Assembly: GCA_011046015.1 (NCBI GenBank)
Contig: DSBO01000040.1
Span: forward strand, 1-12,178
Source of the DNA: Thioalkalivibrio sp.
GTDB lineage: Bacteria > Pseudomonadota > Gammaproteobacteria > SpSt-1174
DNA: 12,178 nt
Direction: 5' to 3'
In this document: positions 1 through 5,659 of the stretch, in pieces
Numbering within the stretch: the first letter of the stretch is position 1
How the letters are laid out: every line of letters starts with the position of its first letter
Program-made: the position numbers and the translations under genes
The notes under the pieces: model-generated
What the model saw: only the letters and a program-made list of their open reading frames with translations
Database searches by the model: none
What the model was told of the DNA's origin: nothing

Positions 1-1806
1 GTACGAGGACATGCCGGTGCCGAAATCGTCCAGTGCGAAGCGGCAGCCGCGCTGCGCGAGGGTGGTGAACAGGCGGCGCGCGTTGGTGAGATTGGCGATG
101 GCGGCTGTTTCGGTTACCTCGAAGCAGAGCTTGTGCGGCGAGACACCGGCTGTGTCGATCTGGTGCAGGATGAAGTCGAGGAAGTTCTTGTCGCTCAGCG
201 AGTGGCCGGAGAGATTGATGGAGCACAGGCCGATCTGGTCCACGGCGCGCCCCAGCCCGTTCAGCCAGTTGAAGGTGGTGCCGATCACCCAGCGGTCGAT
301 CTCCGGCGTGAGTCCGGCGCGTTCGGCCGCCGGCAGGAAGGCGCCGGGTGGCACGAGCTTGCCGTGGAAGTCGCGCATCTTGAGCAGCATCTCCATGTGC
401 AGCCCCGGATGGTCCGGCGTGGTAAGCGGCTGGATGACCTGGTAGAAGAGCTGTAGCCGGTTCTCCTTGAGCGCCTGGTGCACCTGCCCGACCCAGCGCA
501 TGTCGCCTTGGCGGCGCATCAGCTGGGTGTCGTCAGGGCTGTACACGCGCACGCGGTTGCGGCCGAGGTCCTTGGCCGAGTAACAGGCCGCGTCGGCCGC
601 GCTCAGGGCCGAGGTGACGCTGGGCGTCTCGGACGTGATGGTGACCAGGCCGATACTCACGCCGATGGTGAAGGCGTTGCCCTCCCAGGAAAAACGGAAG
701 TCGCGCACCGCGCGGCGGATCTTCTCCGCGATCTCCAGCCCCACCTGCTCGTTGCAGTCCTCCAGCAGCACGCCGAACTCGTCGCCACCCAGCCGGGCGA
801 GCGTGTCGCCTTTGCGGATCAGGCCCTCCAGGTTGTCGGCCAGTGCGCGCAGCAGTTCGTCGCCCGCCGCGTGCCCCGAGGCATCGTTGATCACCTTGAA
901 CTGGTCGAGATCGAGGAATAGCAGCACGTGGGTGCTGCCCTCGTGACGTGCGCGTTGCAGGGCCGATTCCAGCCGCGCCTGGAACTCGCGGCGGTTGGCG
1001 AGCCCGGTCAGGGCGTCGTGTCCCGCCTGGTACTCGAGTTGCATGGCCATGGAGCGGGCCTCGGTGACATCACGAAACACCACCACGGCCCCGGTGACGC
1101 GCCCCTTTTCCAGAATGGGGAAGGACGAGTACTCGGCGGCGAAGGACGTGCCGTTCTTGCGCCAGATGACCTCGTCGTCGACGCGAACGCCACGCGCCTC
1201 TGAGACCACGCGGTGGATGGCCGACAGCTCGATGCCCACCGGCCCCTCGTCCTGGGTGTGGTGGATCAGCTCGTGCATGTTGCGCCCGAGCACCTCGTGC
1301 AGCCCATAGCCCAGCATGGTCTGGCCCGCGCGGTTCATGAAGGTGCAGTGCCCGCCGAGGTCCACGCTGTAGATGCCCTCGCCGGCGGAGTCGAGCAGCA
1401 ACTGCAGGTAGTGGGTGAACCGCCGGTTCTCGGCCTCCAGCTGGCGCCGGGCGTGGATATCGCGGATGAAGGCGTAGATCAGCGTCTGGTCGCCGCGCGC
1501 GACGGCGCGGGTGATGATCTGGGCCTCGATCCAGTCGCCCCCCGCCGTGCGCAGCCGGGTCTGGTACTGCAGCTCACCATCCTGCAGGACCCATTGCAGT
1601 CGACGGTCCGTGTTCTCGTCGAGGTTCTCCTCGAGATCGTGCAGGCGCAGGGTGGGAAGCCGGTCGCGCGACAGGCCGAGCAGGTTCAGCAGGGCCGTGT
1701 TGGCGTCGAGGAGGTGGCCATGACGGTCGACGATGCAACAGCCGTCGGGCAGGGTATCGAACAACTGGAGGTCGGGGTTGGCCAGCGGCGGCGGTGATGG
1801 GCGCAT
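1..1806 (-). CDS. PAS-PAS-GGDEF-EAL cyclic-di-GMP signalling protein (3' end beyond window)
   Basis: Predicted cytoplasmic c-di-GMP enzyme; 602 residues are visible and the C-terminus lies outside the window. Two PAS sensor domains come first (about 10-120 and 127-250; the second has the LIHHT signature). A GGDEF cyclase domain follows (about 258-420), with ALTGLANR near its start and an intact GGDEF at 340-344. An RxxD inhibitory site (RKGD, 331-334) sits exactly five residues before it. The EAL domain starts near 430; its signature reads E-M-L at 472-474, followed by LK instead of LR. INLSG, a CFEVTE-type segment and DDFGTG (593-598) are all present, so most visible metal ligands are kept. 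The ATG at 1806 is the furthest upstream in-frame start, because a TAG lies two codons before it. No membrane segment is seen, so input is probably a soluble ligand or cofactor bound by PAS. The domain calls are sure; the balance of synthesis and hydrolysis is not. Confidence 0.93.
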   Translation of the reverse strand, partial: MRPSPPPLANPDLQLFDTLPDGCCIVDRHGHLLDANTALLNLLGLSRDRLPTLRLHDLEENLDENTDRRLQWVLQDGELQYQTRLRTAGGDWIEAQIITRAVARGDQTLIYAFIRDIHARRQLEAENRRFTHYLQLLLDSAGEGIYSVDLGGHCTFMNRAGQTMLGYGLHEVLGRNMHELIHHTQDEGPVGIELSAIHRVVSEARGVRVDDEVIWRKNGTSFAAEYSSFPILEKGRVTGAVVVFRDVTEARSMAMQLEYQAGHDALTGLANRREFQARLESALQRARHEGSTHVLLFLDLDQFKVINDASGHAAGDELLRALADNLEGLIRKGDTLARLGGDEFGVLLEDCNEQVGLEIAEKIRRAVRDFRFSWEGNAFTIGVSIGLVTITSETPSVTSALSAADAACYSAKDLGRNRVRVYSPDDTQLMRRQGDMRWVGQVHQALKENRLQLFYQVIQPLTTPDHPGLHMEMLLKMRDFHGKLVPPGAFLPAAERAGLTPEIDRWVIGTTFNWLNGLGRAVDQIGLCSINLSGHSLSDKNFLDFILHQIDTAGVSPHKLCFEVTETAAIANLTNARRLFTTLAQRGCRFALDDFGTGMSSY

Positions 1807-1857
1807 GGGCTATCGCGGTTCGTCTCGGGGTGGCGGGGCGGGGCGCGCGTAGCCCTG

Positions 1858-1863
1858 ATCATA
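1858..1863 (-). promoter_or_regulatory. Possible -10 element for the GGDEF-EAL gene
   Basis: On the minus strand this reads TATGAT, five of six matches to the sigma-70 -10 consensus, and lies about 50 bases before the start codon at 1806. No good -35 hexamer is found 16-18 bp upstream; that position is instead covered by the inverted repeat at 1875-1903. The match could be chance, although AT-rich hexamers are rare in this GC-rich spacer. Confidence 0.25.
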
Positions 1864-1874
1864 GTCCCGAATCT

Positions 1875-1903
1875 ACCCTGCCGACTGCTCCGGTTCGCAG
1901 GGT
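1875..1903. repeat. 7-bp inverted repeat with a competing 6-bp pairing
   Basis: ACCCTGC (1875-1881) is perfectly complementary to GCAGGGT (1897-1903), with a 15-base spacer. An overlapping alternative pairs GCCGAC (1880-1885) with GTCGGC (1902-1907). The two pairings exclude each other. It lies where a -35 region would be for the candidate -10 at 1858-1863, so an operator is possible. Short GC-rich repeats arise often by chance in DNA of this composition. Confidence 0.3.
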
Positions 1904-1923
1904 CGGCCGATGCCGAGGGTGGG

Positions 1924-1949
1924 GCGGGGACGCCGGGTCGCGTCCCCGC
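1924..1949 (-). terminator. Perfect 10-bp hairpin after the Gly/Gln-tail gene, without T-tract
   Basis: GCGGGGACGC (1924-1933) and GCGTCCCCGC (1940-1949) form a perfect 10-bp stem with a 6-base loop. It begins 29 bases past the stop codon of the 132-residue protein gene at 1979, where a terminator would be expected. No run of T follows on the minus strand, so it does not fit the standard intrinsic form; it could be a weak terminator or a 3'-end stabiliser. It also lies upstream of the GGDEF-EAL gene. Confidence 0.4.
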
Positions 1950-1978
1950 GATGGGGTTGATGTTACCGCAGGCGCGGA

Positions 1979-2377
1979 TCAGTTGCCCGAGCCGTAGCCC
2001 TTGCCCTGACCCTGCGACTTGCCCTGGCCCTGGTTCTGGCCATAGCCCTTGCCCTGGCCCTTGCCGGGACCCATGCCCTGGCCTTGACCCTGGCCTTGAC
2101 CCTGGCCCATTCCCTTGCCGCGGGGCGCGGGTTCGTCAGGCAGGGTCACGCCCTGTGTACGGGCGCGTTCCTGCATGCGCTGGTGATGCTCCAGGCGGTA
2201 TTGCTCGCGTTCCTGTTCGGTCTGGAAGCCGCGTATCTGGTTGCGGTGTTCCTGGATCTCCTGCTCGGTCATGAGCTGGCGGCCGTAGATCACGTCCTCG
2301 TCCTGGGCGTACAGCGGGAAACTGGCAGCGGTGACGAGCAGTGCGGCGCCGATGACGTAGATCAGCGATTTTTTCAT
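1979..2377 (-). CDS. Small exported protein with Spy-like helical core and Gly/Gln/Lys-rich tail
   Basis: 132-residue protein of unknown function. Residues 1-24 form a Sec signal peptide (MKK, a hydrophobic core, then PLYA before QDED), so the mature form should be periplasmic. Residues 33-80 are charged and helical: LMTEQE at 35-40, then REQYRLEHHQRMQERA and GVTLP. I recall this segment from many short proteobacterial hypothetical proteins; the LMTxQE start recalls the LTxxQ motif of Spy/CpxP periplasmic chaperones, but that link is inference. Residues 87-132 are almost entirely G, Q, K, M and Y in alternating GQ/GK pairs. There is no Cys, and the only His are H44, H64 and H65. The ATG at 2377 is chosen because AAGGAG lies 9 bases upstream and the signal peptide starts there; the frame stays open far upstream only as a shadow of neighbouring genes. 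It probably has its own promoter. Confidence 0.88.
   Translation of the reverse strand: MKKSLIYVIGAALLVTAASFPLYAQDEDVIYGRQLMTEQEIQEHRNQIRGFQTEQEREQYRLEHHQRMQERARTQGVTLPDEPAPRGKGMGQGQGQGQGQGMGPGKGQGKGYGQNQGQGKSQGQGKGYGSGN
2078..2107 (-). repeat. 12-bp tandem repeat in the Gly/Gln tail
   Basis: On the minus strand the unit GGCCAGGGTCAA (Gly-Gln-Gly-Gln) occurs twice in perfect tandem, followed by a half unit, coding for GQGQGQGQGQ. Imperfect versions of the same GGC-CAG/AAG pattern continue through most of 1982-2119. Identity at nucleotide level, not just in the amino acids, suggests recent expansion by slippage. Confidence 0.8.
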
Positions 2378-2386
2378 GGTGTGTCG

Positions 2387-2392
2387 CTCCTT
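2387..2392 (-). promoter_or_regulatory. Ribosome binding site of the Gly/Gln-tail gene
   Basis: AAGGAG on the minus strand, 9 bases before the ATG at 2377. It fixes the start of the exported protein and argues against the longer upstream extension of the same frame. Confidence 0.85.
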
Positions 2393-2469
2393 GTCGTGAG
2401 TGGGGGTCGTTCTGATGCCCTGGTGTCCAAGGTTGATGAAACTATGCGCCATGGCGGACGGGGCGTGTT

Positions 2470-2489
2470 TGACGCGCGTCACGTTAACG
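2470..2489. promoter_or_regulatory. Two adjacent perfect palindromes upstream of the Gly/Gln-tail gene
   Basis: TGACGCGCGTCA (2470-2481) is a perfect 12-base palindrome and is directly followed by the perfect 8-base palindrome CGTTAACG (2482-2489). They lie about 95-110 bases before the start at 2377, within the 131-bp spacer after the membrane-protein gene. This position suits an operator, but no matching regulator is in the window and no convincing promoter hexamers were found around it. Confidence 0.3.
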
Positions 2490-2508
2490 CATGATGCCGC
2501 CAGTCCCG

Positions 2509-2967
2509 TCAGCTGTCGGCGCGGATGTGCAGGTGGATGCGCCCGCCCTCGACCCAGAGCCAGACCGGGTTGCCTCGGTCGAGGCCGCGGTAGTGCGTGG
2601 CGCCTTCGACGGGCGGCTGCCACCAGGCGGGCAGGCGTTCGCCGCGCGGCGGTTCGGACGGCAGCGGGCGTTCTTCCAGGGCGAAGCGCGCGCGCAGGGT
2701 GGCGAGTACCGCCGGATCGGCGTCGAGGCGGTAGAAGAACAGCGGCCTGGGCGGCATGCCGGTCTTGTAGCGCAGGCCGTGCGCCTCCGTGATGCCGTCG
2801 GCCTGCGGGCCCAGCCAGTGACGCAGCTCGTGGATGGCCTCCGGGCCCTGTGTCTCGATGGGCGTGAAGTCGTGCTCGAAGAAGTAGGCTGCGTAGAAGG
2901 TCGAGCCGATGTAGAGCACCGGGATGCTCATGACGATGACCATCACGACCACGGCGAGGCGTTTCAT
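2509..2967 (-). CDS. Membrane-anchored hypothetical protein (152 aa)
   Basis: I do not recognise this 152-residue protein. One hydrophobic segment near the N-terminus (about residues 4-29, after MKR) is either a signal anchor or an uncleaved signal; no lipobox Cys is present. The remaining ~120 residues should face the periplasm. They include FFYRLDADP (77-85), LPAWWQPP (112-119) and a strand-like end, NPVWLWVEGGRIHLHI (133-148). The Trp-rich, Pro-flanked end suggests a small beta-domain rather than an enzyme. There is no Cys and no obvious catalytic motif. The start codon overlaps the stop of the TatD-family gene by 4 bp (ATGA), so translation is probably coupled and the gene is the last of the tas group. 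The upstream continuation of this frame is a shadow of the tatD gene. Confidence 0.8.
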   Translation of the reverse strand: MKRLAVVVMVIVMSIPVLYIGSTFYAAYFFEHDFTPIETQGPEAIHELRHWLGPQADGITEAHGLRYKTGMPPRPLFFYRLDADPAVLATLRARFALEERPLPSEPPRGERLPAWWQPPVEGATHYRGLDRGNPVWLWVEGGRIHLHIRADS

Positions 2968-3746
2968 GCAGGGCGGTCCTGTAGCGGCAGGTGGAAGAGT
3001 CGGCGGGCATTCTCGCAGGTCGCGGCAGCGATGTCCTCCGGAGCCATATCGCGCAGGCGGGCCATGGTCCCGATCACCTCCGGCAGGAAGCCCGGCTCGT
3101 TGCGCTGGCCGCGATGGGCACTGCCCGGCTGGTCCGGGGCGTCGGTCTCCGCCAGCAGGGACTCGAGCGGCAGGTCGGCCACCAGTCGGTGCAGGCGGCG
3201 GGCCCGCTGGTGGGTGATGGGGCCGCCGAGGCCGAGATAGAACCCCAGGTCGATGAGTTGGCGGGCCTGCTGCTCGCTGCCCGAAAAGCTGTGGATCACC
3301 CCGCGCACCCCGGGGTGGCGGCGGATGCACTTCGTGACCTCGTCCACGGCGCGCCGGGTGTGGATGATCACCGGCAGGCCGAAGTCGCAGGCGATGCCGA
3401 GCTGGCCGTCGAAGTAGCGTTCCTGCGCCGTGCGGTCGGGATCGTCGATGTAGAAGTCCAGGCCGCATTCGCCCACGGCCACGGGCCGCTCGCGCTCGAG
3501 CCAGCCGGGCAGGGCTTCCAGGTGCTCGGGCCGGTGTTCGGCCATGAACATCGGGTGCAGTCCGTAGCTCGCGTACAGCCGCGGATCGCTGGCTGCCACC
3601 GCCTGCATGCGCGGCCAGGTGGCAGCGGAGACCGCGGGCAGCACGATGGCCTCGACACCCGCGGCGGCCGCCCGGGCAAGCACCGCGTCGCGATCGGCGT
3701 CGAAGGCCGCATCGTCCAGATGGCAGTGCGAGTCGATCAGTCGCAT
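2964..3746 (-). CDS. yjjV: TatD-family metal-dependent hydrolase, YjjV type
   Basis: 260-residue cytoplasmic TIM-barrel hydrolase of the TatD family; members are metal-dependent DNases or phosphoesterases. All expected metal ligands are visible: the HxH pair H7/H9 in DSHCHLD, E93 in GECGLDF, H129 in IIHTR, H152 in IHSFSGS and D202 in ETDAPD. The GGPITHQRA segment and the ETDAPD-QPG ending with GQRNEP resemble E. coli YjjV (259 residues) more than TatD or YcfH, judged from memory. The ATG at 3746 is preceded by GAGGTGA, which also carries the stop codon of the DsrE-like gene, and the end overlaps the next gene by ATGA. It therefore sits inside a co-translated run with tas and the DsrE-like gene. 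Its physiological substrate is unknown; YjjV may act in nucleoside or DNA end metabolism rather than general nuclease work. Confidence 0.93.
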   Translation of the reverse strand: MRLIDSHCHLDDAAFDADRDAVLARAAAAGVEAIVLPAVSAATWPRMQAVAASDPRLYASYGLHPMFMAEHRPEHLEALPGWLERERPVAVGECGLDFYIDDPDRTAQERYFDGQLGIACDFGLPVIIHTRRAVDEVTKCIRRHPGVRGVIHSFSGSEQQARQLIDLGFYLGLGGPITHQRARRLHRLVADLPLESLLAETDAPDQPGSAHRGQRNEPGFLPEVIGTMARLRDMAPEDIAAATCENARRLFHLPLQDRPA

Positions 3747-3753
3747 GCGGTGT

Positions 3754-3760
3754 TCACCTC
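3754..3760 (-). promoter_or_regulatory. Ribosome binding site of yjjV overlapping the upstream stop codon
   Basis: GAGGTGA on the minus strand contains the TGA stop of the DsrE-like gene and ends 7 bases before the yjjV ATG. Ribosomes finishing the upstream gene would cover this site, which suggests coupled translation. Confidence 0.7.
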
Positions 3761-4224
3761 GGCGGGTAGCGGACGAGGATGTAGTCCAGCTGCATGAGGT
3801 TGTCCATGTGCGCCGGGCCGCTAGGCAGCACCTGGACGTAGTATGGAAACTCCTCGGCGAACACGCCGAAGCTCTCGGCGTAGGCGCCGCAGACGGTGAG
3901 GGGGATGCCCTCGCGCGCGAGCTCGCGGGTAACGCGGTGCGCCCAGGGGTAGAAGTCTTCGTTTTCGATGGTCAGCGACAGCACCTCGAGGCCGTGGCTC
4001 ACGATCTCGATCGACAGATCGGGAAAGCGCTCGCGCAGGCGCGTGATGTCGCCGCGCAGGGCCGGGAGGTGCTGCTCCAGGAGCTCCTGGTCGCCACTGG
4101 CGAACTCGAAGACGACCCCGTGGGGCGGTGTATCGCTGGCGAGCAGTACGTCCACCTCGCCCGCCCGTGCGCCCGCGGACAGCACCAGGGCGAGGAGGGC
4201 GGTGATGAGGGTGGCGCGCAGCAT
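3754..4224 (-). CDS. Exported DsrE/DsrF-like protein
   Basis: 156-residue protein with a Sec signal peptide (residues 1-21, ending AGARA before GEVDV), so probably periplasmic. The mature part looks like the DsrE/DsrF-like alpha/beta fold used in sulfur relay: a first strand VVFEFASGD, a helix, then IEIVSHGLEVLSLTIE (72-87, with the HG typical of the family), a helix and LTVCGAYAESFGV (109-121). C112 is its only cysteine and aligns with the conserved Cys position of many family members. Exported DsrE-like proteins are common in sulfur-metabolising proteobacteria, mostly without known role. It starts 6 bases after the tas stop and runs directly into yjjV. No dsr, sox or tus genes are in view, so a role in sulfur transfer is only a family-based guess. 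Confidence 0.8.
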   Translation of the reverse strand: MLRATLITALLALVLSAGARAGEVDVLLASDTPPHGVVFEFASGDQELLEQHLPALRGDITRLRERFPDLSIEIVSHGLEVLSLTIENEDFYPWAHRVTRELAREGIPLTVCGAYAESFGVFAEEFPYYVQVLPSGPAHMDNLMQLDYILVRYPPR

Positions 4225-4230
4225 TGCCGG

Positions 4231-5268
4231 CTACGGGCAGGGGTTGGGCTGGCGCGCGTGGATGGCCTCGATGGCGTCCAGCACCTCATCGGAGAGCTGC
4301 AGCTCGATGCTGTCGAGGTCCTCGGCGAGCTGCTCCAGCGAGGTGGCGCCGATGATGTTGCTGGTGAGAAAGGGCCGGCTGTTGACGAAGGCCAGCGCCA
4401 TCTGTGTCGGTGACAGGCCGTGGTCGTGCGCCAGCTGCACGTAGGCCTCGGTGGCGCGGATGCCCTCTGGGTTGGTGTAGCGGGTGAAGCGGTCGAACAG
4501 CGTAAGGCGTGCCCGGGGCGGGTGCTGGCCGCCCCGGTACTTGCCCGTGAGCACGCCAAAGCCCAGTGGCGAATAGGCCAGGAGCCCCGTGTGCTCGCGG
4601 TGGGCGATCTCGGCCAGGCCCACCTCGAAGCTGCGGTTGAGCAGGCTGTAGGGGTTCTGGATGCTGACGATTCGCGGCCAGCCGTGGCGGTCGGCCAGCG
4701 CCAGGTAGCGCATCACCCCCCAGGGGGTCTCGTTGGACACGCCGATGTGGCGTACCCTGCCCTGCGCGACGAAGTCGGCGAGCACTTCGAGCGTCTCCTC
4801 GATGGGGGTGGCCTGCTCGTCGAGGTCGTGCTGGTAGCCGAGCTTGCCGAAGAAGTTGGTGCTGCGTGCCGGCCAGTGGACCTGGTAGAGGTCGATGTAG
4901 TCGGTCTGCAGGCGCGCGAGGCTGTCGTTGAGTGCCTGCTCCATGTAGTCGCGCGTGAGGCGCGGACCGCCGCGCAGGTAGTCCATCCAGTCGGCGGGGC
5001 CGGCCACCTTGGAGGCGATGACCAGGTCGTCGCGCCGGCCGCGTTTTTTCAGCCAGCTGCCGATATAGGCCTCGGTGCGGCCCTGGGTCTCCGCCTTCGG
5101 CGGCACCGGGTACATCTCGGCCGTGTCGATGAAGTTGACGCCGCGTTCCACGGCCAGGTCCAGCTGCGCGTGGGCCTCGGCCTCGGTGTTCTGCTCGCCG
5201 AAGGTCATGGTGCCGAGGCAGATTCGGCTGACATCGAGATCGGTGTTGCCCAGGGTGTCGAAGATCAT
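4231..5268 (-). CDS. tas: Tas-type NADP(H)-dependent aldo/keto reductase
   Basis: Cytoplasmic aldo/keto reductase of 345 residues, essentially the length of E. coli Tas, and similar along its whole length (recalled): GTMTFGEQN, AEMYPVPP, LYQVHWP, IGVSNET, IQNPYSLLNRSFEVGLAE and MALAFV are all shared. The catalytic tetrad is D48, Y53, K87 and H131. The family reduces carbonyls with NADPH; E. coli Tas is known for relieving tyrosine auxotrophy under starvation, and its true substrate is unclear. The ATG at 5268 is preferred because E. coli Tas aligns from there; an in-frame GTG directly before it (5271) is possible. No clear Shine-Dalgarno precedes either; instead a strong hairpin (5275-5316) ends six bases before the ATG. 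It heads the group tas, DsrE-like, yjjV and the 152-aa protein. Confidence 0.94.
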   Translation of the reverse strand: MIFDTLGNTDLDVSRICLGTMTFGEQNTEAEAHAQLDLAVERGVNFIDTAEMYPVPPKAETQGRTEAYIGSWLKKRGRRDDLVIASKVAGPADWMDYLRGGPRLTRDYMEQALNDSLARLQTDYIDLYQVHWPARSTNFFGKLGYQHDLDEQATPIEETLEVLADFVAQGRVRHIGVSNETPWGVMRYLALADRHGWPRIVSIQNPYSLLNRSFEVGLAEIAHREHTGLLAYSPLGFGVLTGKYRGGQHPPRARLTLFDRFTRYTNPEGIRATEAYVQLAHDHGLSPTQMALAFVNSRPFLTSNIIGATSLEQLAEDLDSIELQLSDEVLDAIEAIHARQPNPCP

Positions 5269-5274
5269 CACGGA

Positions 5275-5316
5275 CCCGTCGCGTCATGGATGGACCGCCC
5301 ATGATAACGCGACGGG
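5275..5316 (-). promoter_or_regulatory. Strong bulged hairpin immediately before the tas start
   Basis: CCCGTCGCGT (5275-5284) pairs perfectly with ACGCGACGGG (5307-5316). Inside it, CATGG (5285-5289) pairs with CCATG (5299-5303), with a 3-base bulge (5304-5306) and a 9-base loop: 15 base pairs in total. In the mRNA the hairpin ends six bases before the tas ATG and covers the place where a Shine-Dalgarno should be. It could limit tas translation, act as an operator, or attenuate transcription leaving the efflux operon. No T-run follows, so a classical intrinsic terminator is unlikely. Confidence 0.6.
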
Positions 5317-5356
5317 CCGCGGCTTGCCGATTGCACGCGGGCGGGGTGCGGCCTTC

Positions 5357-5659
5357 TCAGCCGATGCGTCCCGCCCCGGCCAGGGGTATGAGCCAGTAGC
5401 GGATGCCGAGTCCGGGCAGCTCCGCGCGCAGGCCGTCGAGCAGGCGCGCCGCCGTGGCGGCATCGCTCTCGACGTGGAACAGCACGCGGTCCTGCCGGCC
5501 CGTCACCTGCTCGGCCAGGGAGAAGCGGCCATGCTCGGTGCTGTGGCCGAAGCCGCGGTGGCCGGTGAAGCCGCCGATGGCGTCCTGCGCCAGCAGCCAG
5601 TCGACCACGGTCTCCTCGTTCTCTGGATCGGCGACCAGGATCAGCAGGGTCGGGTTCAT
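5357..5659 (-). CDS. DUF3240 small protein, PII-like by pattern, coupled to the RND pump
   Basis: 100-residue soluble protein with no signal peptide. It matches, from memory, the DUF3240 family found beside CusA/CzcA-type pumps in proteobacteria: VDWLL (19-23), IGGFTG (28-33), GFGHSTEHGRFSLAEQVTGR (36-55) and a strand DRVLFHVES (57-65). The order strand-helix-strand, exposed loop, strand-helix-strand, and the GFT...GFGH...HG loop, resemble PII and CutA1 proteins, whose T-loop binds nucleotides, partners or metal ions. I believe the family is grouped with GlnB-like folds, but could not check. It starts inside the pump's stop codon (ATGA overlap) and has a strong AAGGAG seven bases upstream, so it may be made in excess of the pump. 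A cytoplasmic sensor or regulator of the pump is a reasonable inference, not shown here. Confidence 0.85.
   Translation of the reverse strand: MNPTLLILVADPENEETVVDWLLAQDAIGGFTGHRGFGHSTEHGRFSLAEQVTGRQDRVLFHVESDAATAARLLDGLRAELPGLGIRYWLIPLAGAGRIG

Noticed and set aside
1982..2119. The repeat-rich tail region as a CRISPR-like or non-coding repeat array.
   Set aside because: Repeats are 12 bp without spacers, in frame, and code for the Gly/Gln tail of an exported protein.
2378..3010. A 5' extension of the Gly/Gln-tail gene that would give a 343-residue protein.
   Set aside because: The extension reads Arg/His/Pro-rich shadow sequence through the 152-aa gene. A strong ribosome-binding site and a signal peptide mark the start at 2377.
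2491..3797. Two long plus-strand frames (2491-3240 and 2991-3797) opposite the 152-aa, yjjV and DsrE-like genes.
   Set aside because: They lie opposite genes with complete motifs and metal ligands, overlap each other, and show no domain signature.
4286..5302. A 338-codon minus-strand frame overlapping tas in another phase.
   Set aside because: It is an Arg/Pro/Gly-rich out-of-phase reading of tas, which itself matches its family from end to end.
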